Notes: a model not told the origin generated them from the letters alone. Positions 34,736 through 43,459 are shown, numbered from the stretch's first letter. The stretch: 64,000 nt of DNA from Methylobacterium iners (GCF_022179305.1 NZ_BPQP01000019.1:1-64000), one strand, 5' to 3'. A program made the numbers and translations.

Positions 34736-35566
34736 ATGACCCTGCGCTTCGCCTACAACACCAACGGCGCGGCCAACCACCGCCTCGACGACGCGATCGA
34801 TCTCATCGCGGCGGCCGGCTACGACGGCGTCGCGCTGACGCTCGACATCCACCACCTCGATCCCTTCGCCGAGGGCTGGGCGCGGGAGGCCGAGCGGGTG
34901 GCGGGCCGCTTGGAGCGCCTGGGGCTCGGCTCCGTCATCGAGACCGGCGCCCGCTTCCTCCTCGACCCGAGGGCCAAGCACGAACCGACGCTGGTCACGG
35001 CGGACGCCGCCGGCCGCGCCCGCCGCGTCGGCTTCCTGAAGCGGGCAATCGAGATCGGCGCCATCCTGGGCTCCGAGGCCGTGTCCTTCTGGGCCGGCGT
35101 GCCGAAGCCCGGCGTGGACCACGACGCGGCGCGGGGCTGGCTGCGCGAGGGTCTCGCGGAGGTCGCGGCCTATGCCGAGGCGCAGGGCGTCGTCGCCTGC
35201 CTGGAGCCAGAGCCCGGCATGCTGGTCGAGACCCTCGACGATTACGCCGCCCTCGACATCCCCGGCCTTCGTCTGGCGCTCGACACCGGCCACTGCCTCG
35301 TGACCGGCGAGCGCGAGCCGACCGCGGCCGTGCGGGAGTTCGCCGACCGCATCGGCACCGTCGCCATCGAGGACATGGCGCGGGGCGTCCACATCCACCT
35401 GCCCTTCGGCGAGGGCGACATGGACGTGCCGGGCGTCCTCGACGCCCTCGACGGGATCGGCTTCGCGGGTCTGATCTGCGTCGAGCTCTCCCGCGAGAGC
35501 CACCGCGCCGACGTGATGATCCTGCAGGCGCTCGCCTACCTGCGCGCGTGCCGGAGCCGCCCATGA
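34736..35566 (+). CDS. Sugar phosphate isomerase/epimerase-like TIM-barrel protein
   Basis: 276 residues from the ATG at 34736 (AGGAG upstream). An AP-endonuclease-2/xylose-isomerase-like TIM barrel is indicated by RFAYNTNGAANHRLDDAIDLIAAAGYDGVALTLDIHHLDP, VVACLEPEPGMLVETLDDY (metal Glu), LRLALDTGHCLVTGE (Asp and His) and GTVAIEDMARGVHIHLPFGEGDMDVPGVLDAL. The GEGDxD and terminal Glu (ICVELSRESHRA) complete the metal site. Relatives include the inositol catabolic enzymes IolE, IolH and IolI. Its stop overlaps the glycosyltransferase start as ATGA at 35563-35566. Confidence 0.88.
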   Translation: MTLRFAYNTNGAANHRLDDAIDLIAAAGYDGVALTLDIHHLDPFAEGWAREAERVAGRLERLGLGSVIETGARFLLDPRAKHEPTLVTADAAGRARRVGFLKRAIEIGAILGSEAVSFWAGVPKPGVDHDAARGWLREGLAEVAAYAEAQGVVACLEPEPGMLVETLDDYAALDIPGLRLALDTGHCLVTGEREPTAAVREFADRIGTVAIEDMARGVHIHLPFGEGDMDVPGVLDALDGIGFAGLICVELSRESHRADVMILQALAYLRACRSRP

Positions 35567-36789
35567 GGATCTGCTTCGTCAGCCGGCGCTACTTCCCCGC
35601 GATCTCGGGGATGAGCGTCTACGCGCAGAACCTGCTGCGCGAGCTCGTCCGCGCGCGCCACGACGTGACGATGATCAGCCAGTACCGGGGCGACGCGTTC
35701 GGCACCCGGGTCTATGGCGGCGGGCCGCCGCCGGCGGTGCCCGGCGTCACCGTGATCGGCCTCGAGCAGCTCGGCGAGCAGAACGGGGGGAATTTCGAGC
35801 GCGACATCGACGTGATGGTCGAGACCATCTGCGCCGAGCACGCGAAGAAGCCCTTCGACGTGCTCCACGCGCAGTACGGCTACCCGACCGGCTGGGCGGT
35901 GCTGCTGGCCTCCAAGCGCCTCGGCGTGCCGAACGTGGTCTCGATCCAGGGCGGGGACGGCCACTGGGTCGGCTCCTGCTGCGAGACGCACCGGCTCGCC
36001 ATGTGCCGCGTGCTCGCCCATGCCGACGCGCTGCTCATCGGCGGCCGCTCCTTCGTCGCCGAGGTCTGCGACCGACTGGGGTCGGACCCGGGCCGCTTCA
36101 CGATCGTGCCCGGCGCCGTCGACACGGCCCGGTTCACGCCCGGCCAGCCGGTCGAGGGCGAGGACCCGGTGCGGCTGCTCTACCACGGCCGGGTCGACCG
36201 CCGGAAAGGCGTGCTCGATTTCCTCGACGCGCTCGAACGCGTCTGGGAGGCCGGCCTGCCCTTCGAGGCCACGATCTCCGGCATCGGGCCGGACGTCGAG
36301 ACCGCCCAGGCGCGGGCGGACGAGATCGGCTTCACCTCGGCGCATGTCGCCTTCACCGGCTACGCCGATTACGACACCGTGCCGGAGCTCTACCGGCGGG
36401 CCGACGTCTTCGTCTCGCCGACCTATGCGGAGGGGTTCTCCAACACCATCCTGGAGGCCATGGCCTCCGGCCTCGCCGTGGTCTCGACCCATTCGGTCGG
36501 GGTCTCGGACTGCCTGCGCGACGGCGAGAACGGCCTCCTCGTCCAGCCCGGCGACGTGCCGGCGCTGGCCAAGGCGCTGGCCCGAATCATCGAGGACGGG
36601 GACCTGCGCCAGCGCCTCGCGCAGGACGGGCTGGAGGAATGCCGCCGGGTCTATTCCTGGGAGGCGGTGGGAGCGCAGATCATGGCGGTCTATGCCGAGG
36701 TCGCGGGCCGGGCGCCGGATACGGGCTTCCCGAGCGAGCTGCCCCACGACCCCGCCTGCCGCTTCCGCGCCGAGCCGCACCTGCTGTGA
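35563..36789 (+). CDS. GT4 family glycosyltransferase
   Basis: 408 residues with the GT-B fold. The N-terminus MRICFVSRRYFPAISGMSVYAQNLLRELVRARHDV holds the acceptor-side glycine loop, and RLLYHGRVDRRKGVLDFLDALE and SPTYAEGFSNTILEAMASGLAVVST (the retaining Glu-x7-Glu motif) bind the sugar nucleotide. The fold is that of MshA, which adds GlcNAc to inositol-1-phosphate in mycothiol synthesis, and BshA of bacillithiol synthesis; acceptor specificity cannot be read from sequence. It is translationally coupled to the TIM-barrel gene. The protein is cytosolic, without membrane segments. Confidence 0.92.
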   Translation: MRICFVSRRYFPAISGMSVYAQNLLRELVRARHDVTMISQYRGDAFGTRVYGGGPPPAVPGVTVIGLEQLGEQNGGNFERDIDVMVETICAEHAKKPFDVLHAQYGYPTGWAVLLASKRLGVPNVVSIQGGDGHWVGSCCETHRLAMCRVLAHADALLIGGRSFVAEVCDRLGSDPGRFTIVPGAVDTARFTPGQPVEGEDPVRLLYHGRVDRRKGVLDFLDALERVWEAGLPFEATISGIGPDVETAQARADEIGFTSAHVAFTGYADYDTVPELYRRADVFVSPTYAEGFSNTILEAMASGLAVVSTHSVGVSDCLRDGENGLLVQPGDVPALAKALARIIEDGDLRQRLAQDGLEECRRVYSWEAVGAQIMAVYAEVAGRAPDTGFPSELPHDPACRFRAEPHLL

Positions 36790-36833
36790 TGCCGGGCCCG
36801 ATCGGTCAGCACCGTCTGCCCAACCTGAACGGT

Positions 36834-36945
36834 CTCCCCTCCCCCTTGCGGGGAGGGGCGGGGGTGGGGGTGGTGCAGGATCGAGCGCTGCGGTGCCTCC
36901 TGCGCCACCCCCACCTCCAACTCCTCCCCGCAAGGGGGAGGAGAG
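36834..36945. repeat. Dispersed intergenic palindromic repeat (CTCCCC family)
   Basis: Inverted repeat of about 47-bp arms. The left arm (36834-36880) runs through CCCCCTTGCGGGGAGGGG and ends GGTGCAGGA; the right arm (36898-36945) begins TCCTGCGCC and ends CGCAAGGGGGAGGAGAG. Each arm also contains its own small hairpin around TTGC. It lies between the glycosyltransferase and PIG-L genes and is unrelated to the other two repeat families. Confidence 0.8.
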
Positions 36946-36989
36946 GCGCGAGCCCTCAAGTCGACGATCGCACGTCACCGGCCTGACCC

Positions 36990-37760
36990 ATGCCCACTGC
37001 GCTCGCCCTCTCGCCCCATCTCGACGACGCGGCCTTCTCCTGCGGCGGCACGCTGGCGACGCTGGCCGAGGCCGGCTGGCGCGTGGTGATGGCGACCGTC
37101 TTCACGGGTTCGGTCCCCGATCCGACCGGTTTCGCCCTCGCCTGCCAGACCGACAAGGGCCTCTCGCCCGCGATCGACTACATGGCCCTGCGCCGCGACG
37201 AGGATCGCGCGGCCGCCCGCGCGCTCGGCATCGCGGAGCCGCTGCATCTTCCCTTCCGCGAGGCGCCGCATCGCGGCTACGGCTCGGCGCCGGAGCTCTT
37301 CGCGGAGATCCGTCCCGACGACGGCATCCGCCCCGCGCTCGCCGCCGCCTTCCGAGAGTTGGTCACCGAGATCGCTCCCGACCTGATCCTGGCGCCGCAG
37401 GCGGTCGGCGGGCATGTCGACCACGTCCAGGTGGTGCGGGCCCTGCGCGACGCCGCACCGGCAGCATCGATCCTGTGGTGGAGGGACTTCCCCTATTCGG
37501 TGCGCAGCGACGTGCCGAAGGAGCCGCTCCGCGCCGATTTCACGCCTCTGCCGCCCTGCGCGGTCGGGTTCGAGGGCGAGGCGCAGGCGCGCAAGGCGCA
37601 GGCCTGCGGGGCCTACGCGACGCAGCTCGGCTTCCAGTTCGGCGGCCCCACGGGGCTCGCCGAACGCTTGGCGCAGGAGGGCGGCGTCGAGCGCTTCCGG
37701 CGCACCGGCACGCTGCCGCCGGGGCTCGCGGGTCTCGTCGCCGCCGATGCCGCCCCCTGA
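36990..37760 (+). CDS. PIG-L family deacetylase
   Basis: 256 residues. Zn-binding motifs of the LmbE/PIG-L fold are present: ALSPHLDDAAFSCGGTLATLAEAGW (AHPDD-type, residues 6-30, with PHLDD) and GGHVDHVQVVRALRD (HVDH near 141). Members deacetylate GlcNAc-inositol (MshB), GlcNAc-malate (BshB) and GlcNAc-PI. Directly downstream of a GT4 gene and in a cluster led by ino1, it is a natural candidate to deacetylate a GlcNAc-type inositol glycoside. Its end overlaps the next gene by 14 bp. Confidence 0.92.
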   Translation: MPTALALSPHLDDAAFSCGGTLATLAEAGWRVVMATVFTGSVPDPTGFALACQTDKGLSPAIDYMALRRDEDRAAARALGIAEPLHLPFREAPHRGYGSAPELFAEIRPDDGIRPALAAAFRELVTEIAPDLILAPQAVGGHVDHVQVVRALRDAAPAASILWWRDFPYSVRSDVPKEPLRADFTPLPPCAVGFEGEAQARKAQACGAYATQLGFQFGGPTGLAERLAQEGGVERFRRTGTLPPGLAGLVAADAAP

Positions 37761-38376
37761 GCCCACGGCCCCGAAGAGCCTCGCCGATCCGGCCGTGCTC
37801 GCCGCGCGGCGCGCCCTGGCGGATGCGCCGCAGATCCAGCCCCTGCGCGAGCTCGCCCGCCGGATCGCCGCGGAGCGCGGCGCGCCGGTGCCCGATCCCG
37901 ACCCCCTCGACGGCGGGGTCGCGGCGCGCCTGCTCCTGCTTCTCGAAACGCCGGGTCCGGCGATCGCCCGCACCGGGTTCGTCTCGCGCGACAACGCAAC
38001 GGGCACCGCGGCGAACCTGTTCCGGTTCCTCGGCGAGGCCGGCATCGCGCGGGCCGACACCCTGATCTGGAACGCCATCCCCTGGGTGATCCACGCCGAG
38101 GGGGCCCTCAACCGCGCCCCGCGCCGCGCCGAGATCCGCGCGGCCGAGCCCTACCTCGCGCCCCTCCTCGCCCTGCTGCCGGCCCTGCGCGTCGCGGTCC
38201 TCGCCGGCCGGGTGGCGGGGGAGGCGCGCGCAGGCCTCGCCCGGCTGCGCCCGGACCTGCCCGTGCTGGCGGTGCCCCATCCGAGCCCGACCTATGTCTG
38301 CACCAGTCCCGAGGTGCCGGCGCGCATCCGCCGGGGCCTTGGCGAGGCCGCCGCGATCCTCGCGGACGGCGCCTGA
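37747..38376 (+). CDS. Uracil-DNA glycosylase family protein
   Basis: 209 residues starting within the end of the PIG-L gene. LLLLETPGPAIARTGFVSRDNATGTAANLFRFLGEAG (motif A region), DTLIWNAIPWVIH and VLAVPHPSPTYV (HPSP motif) match the UDG superfamily, closest in look to the short uracil-DNA glycosylases annotated in Rhizobiales. It would excise damaged bases. The first residues are Pro-rich. The overlap suggests co-transcription with the upstream cluster, but a role in that pathway is unlikely. Confidence 0.85.
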   Translation: MPPPEPTAPKSLADPAVLAARRALADAPQIQPLRELARRIAAERGAPVPDPDPLDGGVAARLLLLLETPGPAIARTGFVSRDNATGTAANLFRFLGEAGIARADTLIWNAIPWVIHAEGALNRAPRRAEIRAAEPYLAPLLALLPALRVAVLAGRVAGEARAGLARLRPDLPVLAVPHPSPTYVCTSPEVPARIRRGLGEAAAILADGA

Positions 38377-38521
38377 CTGCGCCGGGCCGCTCGCCTCACC
38401 CTGGCCTTCGGGCGGCAAACGGCCTAAATGCGGGCGAACGGGCCGCGGTCCGACAAGTCCGGGAGCATCATGCCGCCTGCAGCGGCAGGGCGTGGCGACC
38501 GGCGGAGGCGGACGCCGACAC

Positions 38522-39565
38522 ATGAACTTTGCCGGACGCGAGAAGGAGCTTGCCGACGCGGAGGCGGTCGATCCCGCATCCGCCGACACCGTTCCCGATC
38601 CCATCAAGCCCAAGCGCGCCTTCCGCGGCCGCTACGCCTGGATCGGCACGGCGGCGAGCCTCATCATCTTCGCGGTCTCGCTCGGCGTGCTCTGGAAGCT
38701 CGCCGAGACCGTCACCTGGGCGGAGCTCCACGCCGCCTTCACGGCGGCGACCCCGGGCCAGCTCGGCCTCGCCTTCCTGTTCGTCGCGGTCAGCTACCTG
38801 TTCCTGACCTGCTACGACGCGCTGGCCCTGCGCCAGCTCAAGATCGCGATCCCCTACCGCACCACGGCGCTCGCCTCCTTCACGAGCTACGCCGTCAGCT
38901 TCACCCTCGGCTTCCCGCTGCTCACGGCGGGGACGATCCGCTACTGGATCTACTCGGGCAAGGGCCTGAAGCCGGCCAAGATCGCGGCGCTCACCGTGAT
39001 CGCCGGCTTCACCTTCTGGCTCGGCATGGGCGTGGTGCTGGGCCTGAGCCTCATCGTCGAGGCGGGCCAGCTCGCCGCGCTCACCTTCACGAGCATCCGC
39101 ATCAACCAGGGCGCGGGCCTCGCCGCGCTCCTGGCGGTGGTCGCCTACCTCGCCTGGGTCTCGTTCAAGCGGCGCAGCGTCAAGGTGAAGGGCTGGCGCC
39201 TCGAGCTGCCCGGCGCCTCGGTGTCGCTGAGCCAGATGCTGGTGGGCATCGGCGACGTCTGTGCGGCGGCCGCCACCCTCTACGTGCTGCTGCCGGCGGG
39301 CCTGAGCGTCGGCTTCACCACCTTCGTGGCGATCTACGTGCTCGCCGCCATGCTGGGCATCGCCTCGAACGCGCCGGGCGGCCTCGGCGTCTTCGAGGCG
39401 ACGATCCTGCTCGCGCTCTCGAGCCTGCCCCGCGACCAGGTGCTCGGCTCGCTCCTCCTGTTCCGGGTCTGCTACTATCTCGTGCCCTTCGTCATCGCCC
39501 TGTGCATGCTGGGGGCCTACGAGGTGCTTCGACGAGTCAGGGCGGCGCGAGGCCGGGCCGCCTGA
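38522..39565 (+). CDS. Lysylphosphatidylglycerol synthase TM-domain (UPF0104) membrane protein
   Basis: 347 residues. A 40-residue cytosolic N-terminus is followed by about eight membrane helices. Signatures of the MprF flippase-like domain are SYLFLTCYDALALRQL, ASFTSYAVSFTLGFPLLTAGTIRYWIYSGKGL and IASNAPGGLGVFEATILLAL. It lacks the aminoacyl transferase domain of MprF, as is common for this family, and may move a lipid across the inner membrane. The ATG at 38522 follows GGAGGCGGACG. It is 15 bp upstream of the sensor kinase gene. Confidence 0.88.
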   Translation: MNFAGREKELADAEAVDPASADTVPDPIKPKRAFRGRYAWIGTAASLIIFAVSLGVLWKLAETVTWAELHAAFTAATPGQLGLAFLFVAVSYLFLTCYDALALRQLKIAIPYRTTALASFTSYAVSFTLGFPLLTAGTIRYWIYSGKGLKPAKIAALTVIAGFTFWLGMGVVLGLSLIVEAGQLAALTFTSIRINQGAGLAALLAVVAYLAWVSFKRRSVKVKGWRLELPGASVSLSQMLVGIGDVCAAAATLYVLLPAGLSVGFTTFVAIYVLAAMLGIASNAPGGLGVFEATILLALSSLPRDQVLGSLLLFRVCYYLVPFVIALCMLGAYEVLRRVRAARGRAA

Positions 39566-39580
39566 GCGAAGGGCCGATCG

Positions 39581-40873
39581 ATGGCGCGGGGCATGCGGAC
39601 ATCCGCCTGGACGGGGGCGGCGATCGCGGCGGCCACGGTCTCGCTGATCGCGCTGGAGCGCGGCCGGCTCGACCTCCCCGCCCTCCTCGGCGCCCTCGCC
39701 GCCCTCGTCCTCGGCGGCGTCTTGGGCGGGCTGGGACGCCGGCCGACGGCCGCCCCGGCCGAGACGGCCGACCGCGAGCGGCACTCGATCGCCGAGGCCC
39801 TGCTCGCCAACATCCCGGATCCCGTCATCCTCGTCGACCGGCGGGCCGTGGTGCTGGAGGCGAACCCGGCCGCCCGGGCCATCCTGCCCGCCCTGAAGCT
39901 GCGCCACCCGCTCTCCTTCGCCCTGCGTTCGCCGGACGTGCTGGACGGGATCGAGGAGGTGCTGCGCACCGGCGCCCCGCTCAAGACCCTCTACACGACG
40001 CGGGTGCCGACCGAGCGCGCCTTCGAGGTCCAGATCGGCGCCCTGCCGATGCCGGACGGGCCGGCAGGCGGCCAGCCCAACGTCGTCCTGTTCCTGCACG
40101 ACCTCACCTCGGCCCGTCGCCTTGAGGCGATGCGGGTCGATTTCGTCGCCAATGCCAGCCACGAGCTGCGCACGCCGCTGGCCTCGCTCCTCGGCTTCAT
40201 CGAGACCCTGCAGGGGCCGGCCCGCAACGACGTCCCGGCGCGGGAGCGCTTCCTCGGGATCATGAAGGCGCAGGCGCAGCGCATGACCCGGCTCATCGAC
40301 GACCTGCTCTCCCTCTCCCGGATCGAGCTGCGCGAGCACGTCGCCCCGACGCAGGCCGTCGATCTCGGCGGGATCGCCCGCCAGATGGTCGACACGCAAG
40401 GGCCGCTTGCCCGCGCCCGCGGGGTGACGATCACGGTCGAGGCGCCGGAGCCCGCCTATCCGGTCCTGGGCGAGCGCGACGAGCTGCTGCGCGTCGTCGA
40501 GAACCTCGTCGAGAACGCGGTGAAGTACGGCGGCGACGGCGGCACCGTCACGGTGTCGCTCGCCCGCCAGGCGGCGCAGGGGGTGCGCAAGCGGCAGATC
40601 GCGCTGAGCGTCAGCGACGAGGGTCCGGGCATCGCCCCCGAGCACATTCCCCGCCTCACCGAGCGCTTCTACCGGGTCGACGTCGCCTCGAGCCGGGAGC
40701 AGGGCGGCACGGGCCTGGGCCTCGCCATCGTCAAGCACATCGTGAACCGCCACCGGGGCAAGCTCGTCATCGAGAGCGCGCCGGGTGCGGGCACCACGGT
40801 GCGGGCGCTGCTGCCCGAGCATTGCGCGGCCGAGGACGCCGAGCTGCCGCCCCTGCAGGCTCGCTCCGCCTGA
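39581..40873 (+). CDS. phoR: PhoR-like sensor histidine kinase
   Basis: 430 residues. Two short N-terminal hydrophobic segments (about 10-22 and 33-52) anchor it. A PAS-like region (EALLANIPDPVILVDRRAVVLEANPAARAI) precedes the dimerisation H-box (VDFVANASHELRTPLASLLGFIETLQG) and an HATPase with N, G1 and G2 boxes (LVENAVKYGGDGG; VSDEGPGIAPEH; GGTGLGLAIVKHIVNRHRGKL). This layout, without a periplasmic sensor domain, matches PhoR of the phosphate-starvation system. The assignment to Pho is by resemblance; its response regulator is not adjacent, and the pstS at the window's right end is on the other strand. Confidence 0.82.
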   Translation: MARGMRTSAWTGAAIAAATVSLIALERGRLDLPALLGALAALVLGGVLGGLGRRPTAAPAETADRERHSIAEALLANIPDPVILVDRRAVVLEANPAARAILPALKLRHPLSFALRSPDVLDGIEEVLRTGAPLKTLYTTRVPTERAFEVQIGALPMPDGPAGGQPNVVLFLHDLTSARRLEAMRVDFVANASHELRTPLASLLGFIETLQGPARNDVPARERFLGIMKAQAQRMTRLIDDLLSLSRIELREHVAPTQAVDLGGIARQMVDTQGPLARARGVTITVEAPEPAYPVLGERDELLRVVENLVENAVKYGGDGGTVTVSLARQAAQGVRKRQIALSVSDEGPGIAPEHIPRLTERFYRVDVASSREQGGTGLGLAIVKHIVNRHRGKLVIESAPGAGTTVRALLPEHCAAEDAELPPLQARSA

Positions 40874-41214
40874 GGTGTCCGGGTTCCCGGCAGTCGACGC
40901 CGCGGGATCAGGACCGAAATCCGACCCGCTTTCCCATTCGGGGGACCGCTTCCGACCCATTGCGGGCCCGGGGAAAGTCCGCTCCCGGGCTCCGGGTGAG
41001 GCGGCGACGGACGACCCGAACGGGTCGGTTTCCGCCCGTCAGCTTCCAGGCGGGGTCGCCGATGGAGCCGACGTCGCCTTATCCGCGCGACAGACCCCTC
41101 CCGACTGCTCGGGATCGCCGAGGTCCAAGTGCCTGAGCAATCCGACAGGGCCGGCCTTGCATCTCGTACGTGCCGCGAGGAAGCGCAACGGGCACCTCGG
41201 GGGCCGGCATGCCG
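40874..41214. other. Intergenic region without recognisable gene
   Basis: 341 bp between the convergent phoR and response-regulator genes. ORFs here run through both neighbours in shadow frames and show no family resemblance. No clear terminator hairpin with a T-run was found. Confidence 0.5.
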
Positions 41215-41706
41215 TCAGGTCTTGTCCGGCTCGGAGAGCGGGGCCGCCGCAATCTCCCCGCCTTCGACGAGCGACGGCTTGCCCGTCACGGATTGCGGAA
41301 CCAGGGCCGCACCCTTCGCGCCTTCGTCGGCCACTCCCAGCAGGCCTTCCACTTCCTCGATCACCGTCGAGCGGCGGTAGGGTTTCGGGATGAAGCGAGC
41401 CCCGGGCGGCAGCTCGGTTGCCGCCGGACGCACCTTCCCCGAGGTGAGGAGAAGACCGACCTCGGGCGCGCGCTCGTTGATGAGGCGGGCAAGCCCGATC
41501 CCATCGACCGCGCCGGGCATGTTGCAGTCCGTGAAGACGACCCGCACGTCGGAGCGAGCGTCGAGCAGGGTCAGCGCCTCTTGTGCGTTGCGCGCCTCGA
41601 CAACCCGAAAGCCGGCATCCGCGAGGATGTCGGCCGCGACCATGCGCACGAGGATGTCGTCCTCCACCACCATGACGGCGACTGACGGTGCCGCGTGGAT
41701 GACCAT
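41215..41706 (-). CDS. Single-domain response regulator
   Basis: 163 residues from the ATG at 41704-41706. A receiver domain is present: VMVVEDDILVRMVAADILADAGFRVVEA (acidic pocket), VFTDCNMPGAVDGIGLARLI (phosphorylated Asp in TDCNMPG), LLTSGKVRP (Thr/Ser) and FIPKPYRRSTVIEEV (Lys). No output domain follows, only a 35-residue tail. It may act as a phosphate shuttle or protein-binding output. The frame is open upstream to 41964 but crosses a palindrome and lacks family support. Confidence 0.88.
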   Translation of the reverse strand: MVIHAAPSVAVMVVEDDILVRMVAADILADAGFRVVEARNAQEALTLLDARSDVRVVFTDCNMPGAVDGIGLARLINERAPEVGLLLTSGKVRPAATELPPGARFIPKPYRRSTVIEEVEGLLGVADEGAKGAALVPQSVTGKPSLVEGGEIAAAPLSEPDKT

Positions 41707-41747
41707 CGACGGGGAACTTCCTGCAAACCTGACCCTTGGCAAAGCGC

Positions 41748-41773
41748 CAGAGTGTATGAATACATACACTCTG
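41748..41773. promoter_or_regulatory. 26-bp palindrome upstream of the response regulator
   Basis: CAGAGTGTATG (41748-41758) and CATACACTCTG (41763-41773) are perfect 11-bp arms around AATA. It lies 42 bp before the response-regulator start and 257 bp before the divergent Crp/Fnr gene. Without a T-run it looks like an operator rather than a terminator. The remainder of the 41707-42029 gap is AT-richer and must hold both promoters. Confidence 0.6.
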
Positions 41774-42029
41774 AGCGTGCGCCCTGCATTAACGTCCCGC
41801 AATATGGGTTGCGTCAAAGAGAGGCGTGCACGATCGGCTTGGGGCGGACGCGCTCGACCTTGCGAGGGCTTCGGGCTTGTGCGGAAATGCCCGCGCGTTA
41901 CCTCTGCCGTCCACCAAACGCCGGGCTGACTGCAACGTTTGGCTTTCCCATATTTTGGTCTCACATCGACATAGGTTAGCTCGCCGCCTTGGTTTGAGCG
42001 CTGTCGGGTTCTCGACAGGAGCTTGAATC

Positions 42030-42803
42030 ATGAGCCACGCACAGAACATCGGTGCTGCCTCGATCGTGCGCGACGGCAGTCACGAAGCGGACGCGAAAAG
42101 CCCCCTCGTCCGCAAGCTCGAGAATCTCGTGCGTCTCTCGCGGGAGGACCGCGCCGCCCTGGATCAGCTGAGCGCCGGGGCACGGCTCATCGAGCCCCAC
42201 ACCGATCTGATGCGCGTGGGCGAGAGGCCGGCTGACGCCGTGGTGGTGCTTGACGGCTTTGCCTGCCGCTACAAGCATCGGGTGACCGGTGAGCGGCAGA
42301 TCCTGGCCCTCCTGCTGCCCGGCGACGTGTGTGACGTGGATGCGCCTCATCTCGGCCGGATGGATCATGCCGTCGGCACACTCTCGGCCTGTCTCGTCGC
42401 CCGGATCTCACGCGATGCGCTTGCCGCCATCGTGGCGCGGCATCCGACCGTTGCACGGGCCTTGCGCCTCGCCAAACTGGCCGAGGAAGCCACGGCTCGC
42501 GAGTGGCTGATCAATCTGGGCGCTCGCTCGGCGACCGAGCGCATGGCCCACCTGTTCTGCGAGCTCCTGACCCGGCTCGAGGCTGTGGGGCTGGCGCGGG
42601 AGAACGGCTGCAAGCTGCCGATCACGCAGCTTGACCTCGCCGACACGCTCGGACTTTCCAGCGTGCACGTGAACCGCACGCTCCAGGAGCTGCGGCGCAA
42701 GGGCCTGATCGAACTTCGTGGCCGCAGCCTGAAGCTGCGGGATCTGCCCGATGTCAGAGCCTTGGCGGAGTTTAATCCTCCCTATCTGCGACCCGCTCAT
42801 TGA
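42030..42803 (+). CDS. Crp/Fnr family transcriptional regulator
   Basis: 257 residues. A cyclic-nucleotide-binding-like beta barrel (LIEPHTDLMRVGERPADAVVVLDGFACRYKHRVTGERQILALLLPGDVCDVDAPHLGRMD) is followed by a dimer helix and an HTH_Crp (LPITQLDLADTLGLSSVHVNRTLQELRRKGLIELRGRSLKLRDL). It has no N-terminal Cys cluster, so it is not an oxygen-sensing Fnr. This subtype is abundant in Methylobacterium and Bradyrhizobium; effector unknown. Confidence 0.92.
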   Translation: MSHAQNIGAASIVRDGSHEADAKSPLVRKLENLVRLSREDRAALDQLSAGARLIEPHTDLMRVGERPADAVVVLDGFACRYKHRVTGERQILALLLPGDVCDVDAPHLGRMDHAVGTLSACLVARISRDALAAIVARHPTVARALRLAKLAEEATAREWLINLGARSATERMAHLFCELLTRLEAVGLARENGCKLPITQLDLADTLGLSSVHVNRTLQELRRKGLIELRGRSLKLRDLPDVRALAEFNPPYLRPAH

Positions 42804-43025
42804 GGGGCCGAAGCGGCCTTGCCCGCCGACCTGACGACTCGCGGGTACGTGGTGGTCGTCCCTCTCCCCACACGCCACGCGCGGACTTTCGCTCCTCACC
42901 CCGCCAGGAAAGGGCCGTCGTGGTTTGTGGGCCGTGGCAGGCCCGCATGCGGCGTAGCGCGGCTCCGTGCCCCCGACCGCGATCCGGCGGGAACGATGAG
43001 ACGCGCATCGGTCCTGCGCCCAGGA

Positions 43026-43340
43026 TCAGGGATAGCCGTAGCGCGCCTTGGCCGCCGCGAGGAGGCCGAGCGCGTCCCGCTCGCGGCCGGCGGTGCAGGC
43101 CTCCGCCGCCCGGCGGAGATCGGCGCCGAAGCGGTCGCCCACGGGCTTGTTGAGGTTGCCCGTCACCACGTCGCCGTCCACGACGGCCTGGGTCCGCGCG
43201 ATCGCCGGACCGCATCCGCCTCCCTGCGGCAGGGGCGCGACCGCGGCGGCCTGCGGCACGGCCGGAGGCGGCGCGTTCGAACTGCAGGCGCCGGCAAGGA
43301 GAAGGATCGCGGCGGCAAGGCCTGCATGAAGCGGTGACAC
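43026..43340 (-). CDS. Small putative lipoprotein
   Basis: 104 residues: MSPLHAGLAAAILLLAGACSSNAPPP has a signal sequence and lipobox LAGAC (Cys-19). The mature domain (GCGPAIARTQAVVDGDVVTGNLNKPVGDRFGADLRRAAEACTAGRERDALGLLAAAKARYGYP) has two Cys and looks helical. Function unknown. The 222 bp to the left, up to the Crp-like gene, hold nothing recognisable. Confidence 0.75.
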   Translation of the reverse strand: MSPLHAGLAAAILLLAGACSSNAPPPAVPQAAAVAPLPQGGGCGPAIARTQAVVDGDVVTGNLNKPVGDRFGADLRRAAEACTAGRERDALGLLAAAKARYGYP

Positions 43341-43459
43341 GACAGGATCCTCCCACGGCGAAGCTTGGCACCGAGTTTGTGCCGCCGCGCAGCTGGACGG
43401 TCAATCGCCGAGGTTCGCTCGGAGGAACTTGAACTGCGTGCGGCCAGGGCACGAAGGCT

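Noticed and set aside
38468-40960. 830-codon minus-strand ORF across the flippase-like and phoR genes
   Set aside because: Low-complexity shadow frame; the plus-strand genes have clear family motifs.
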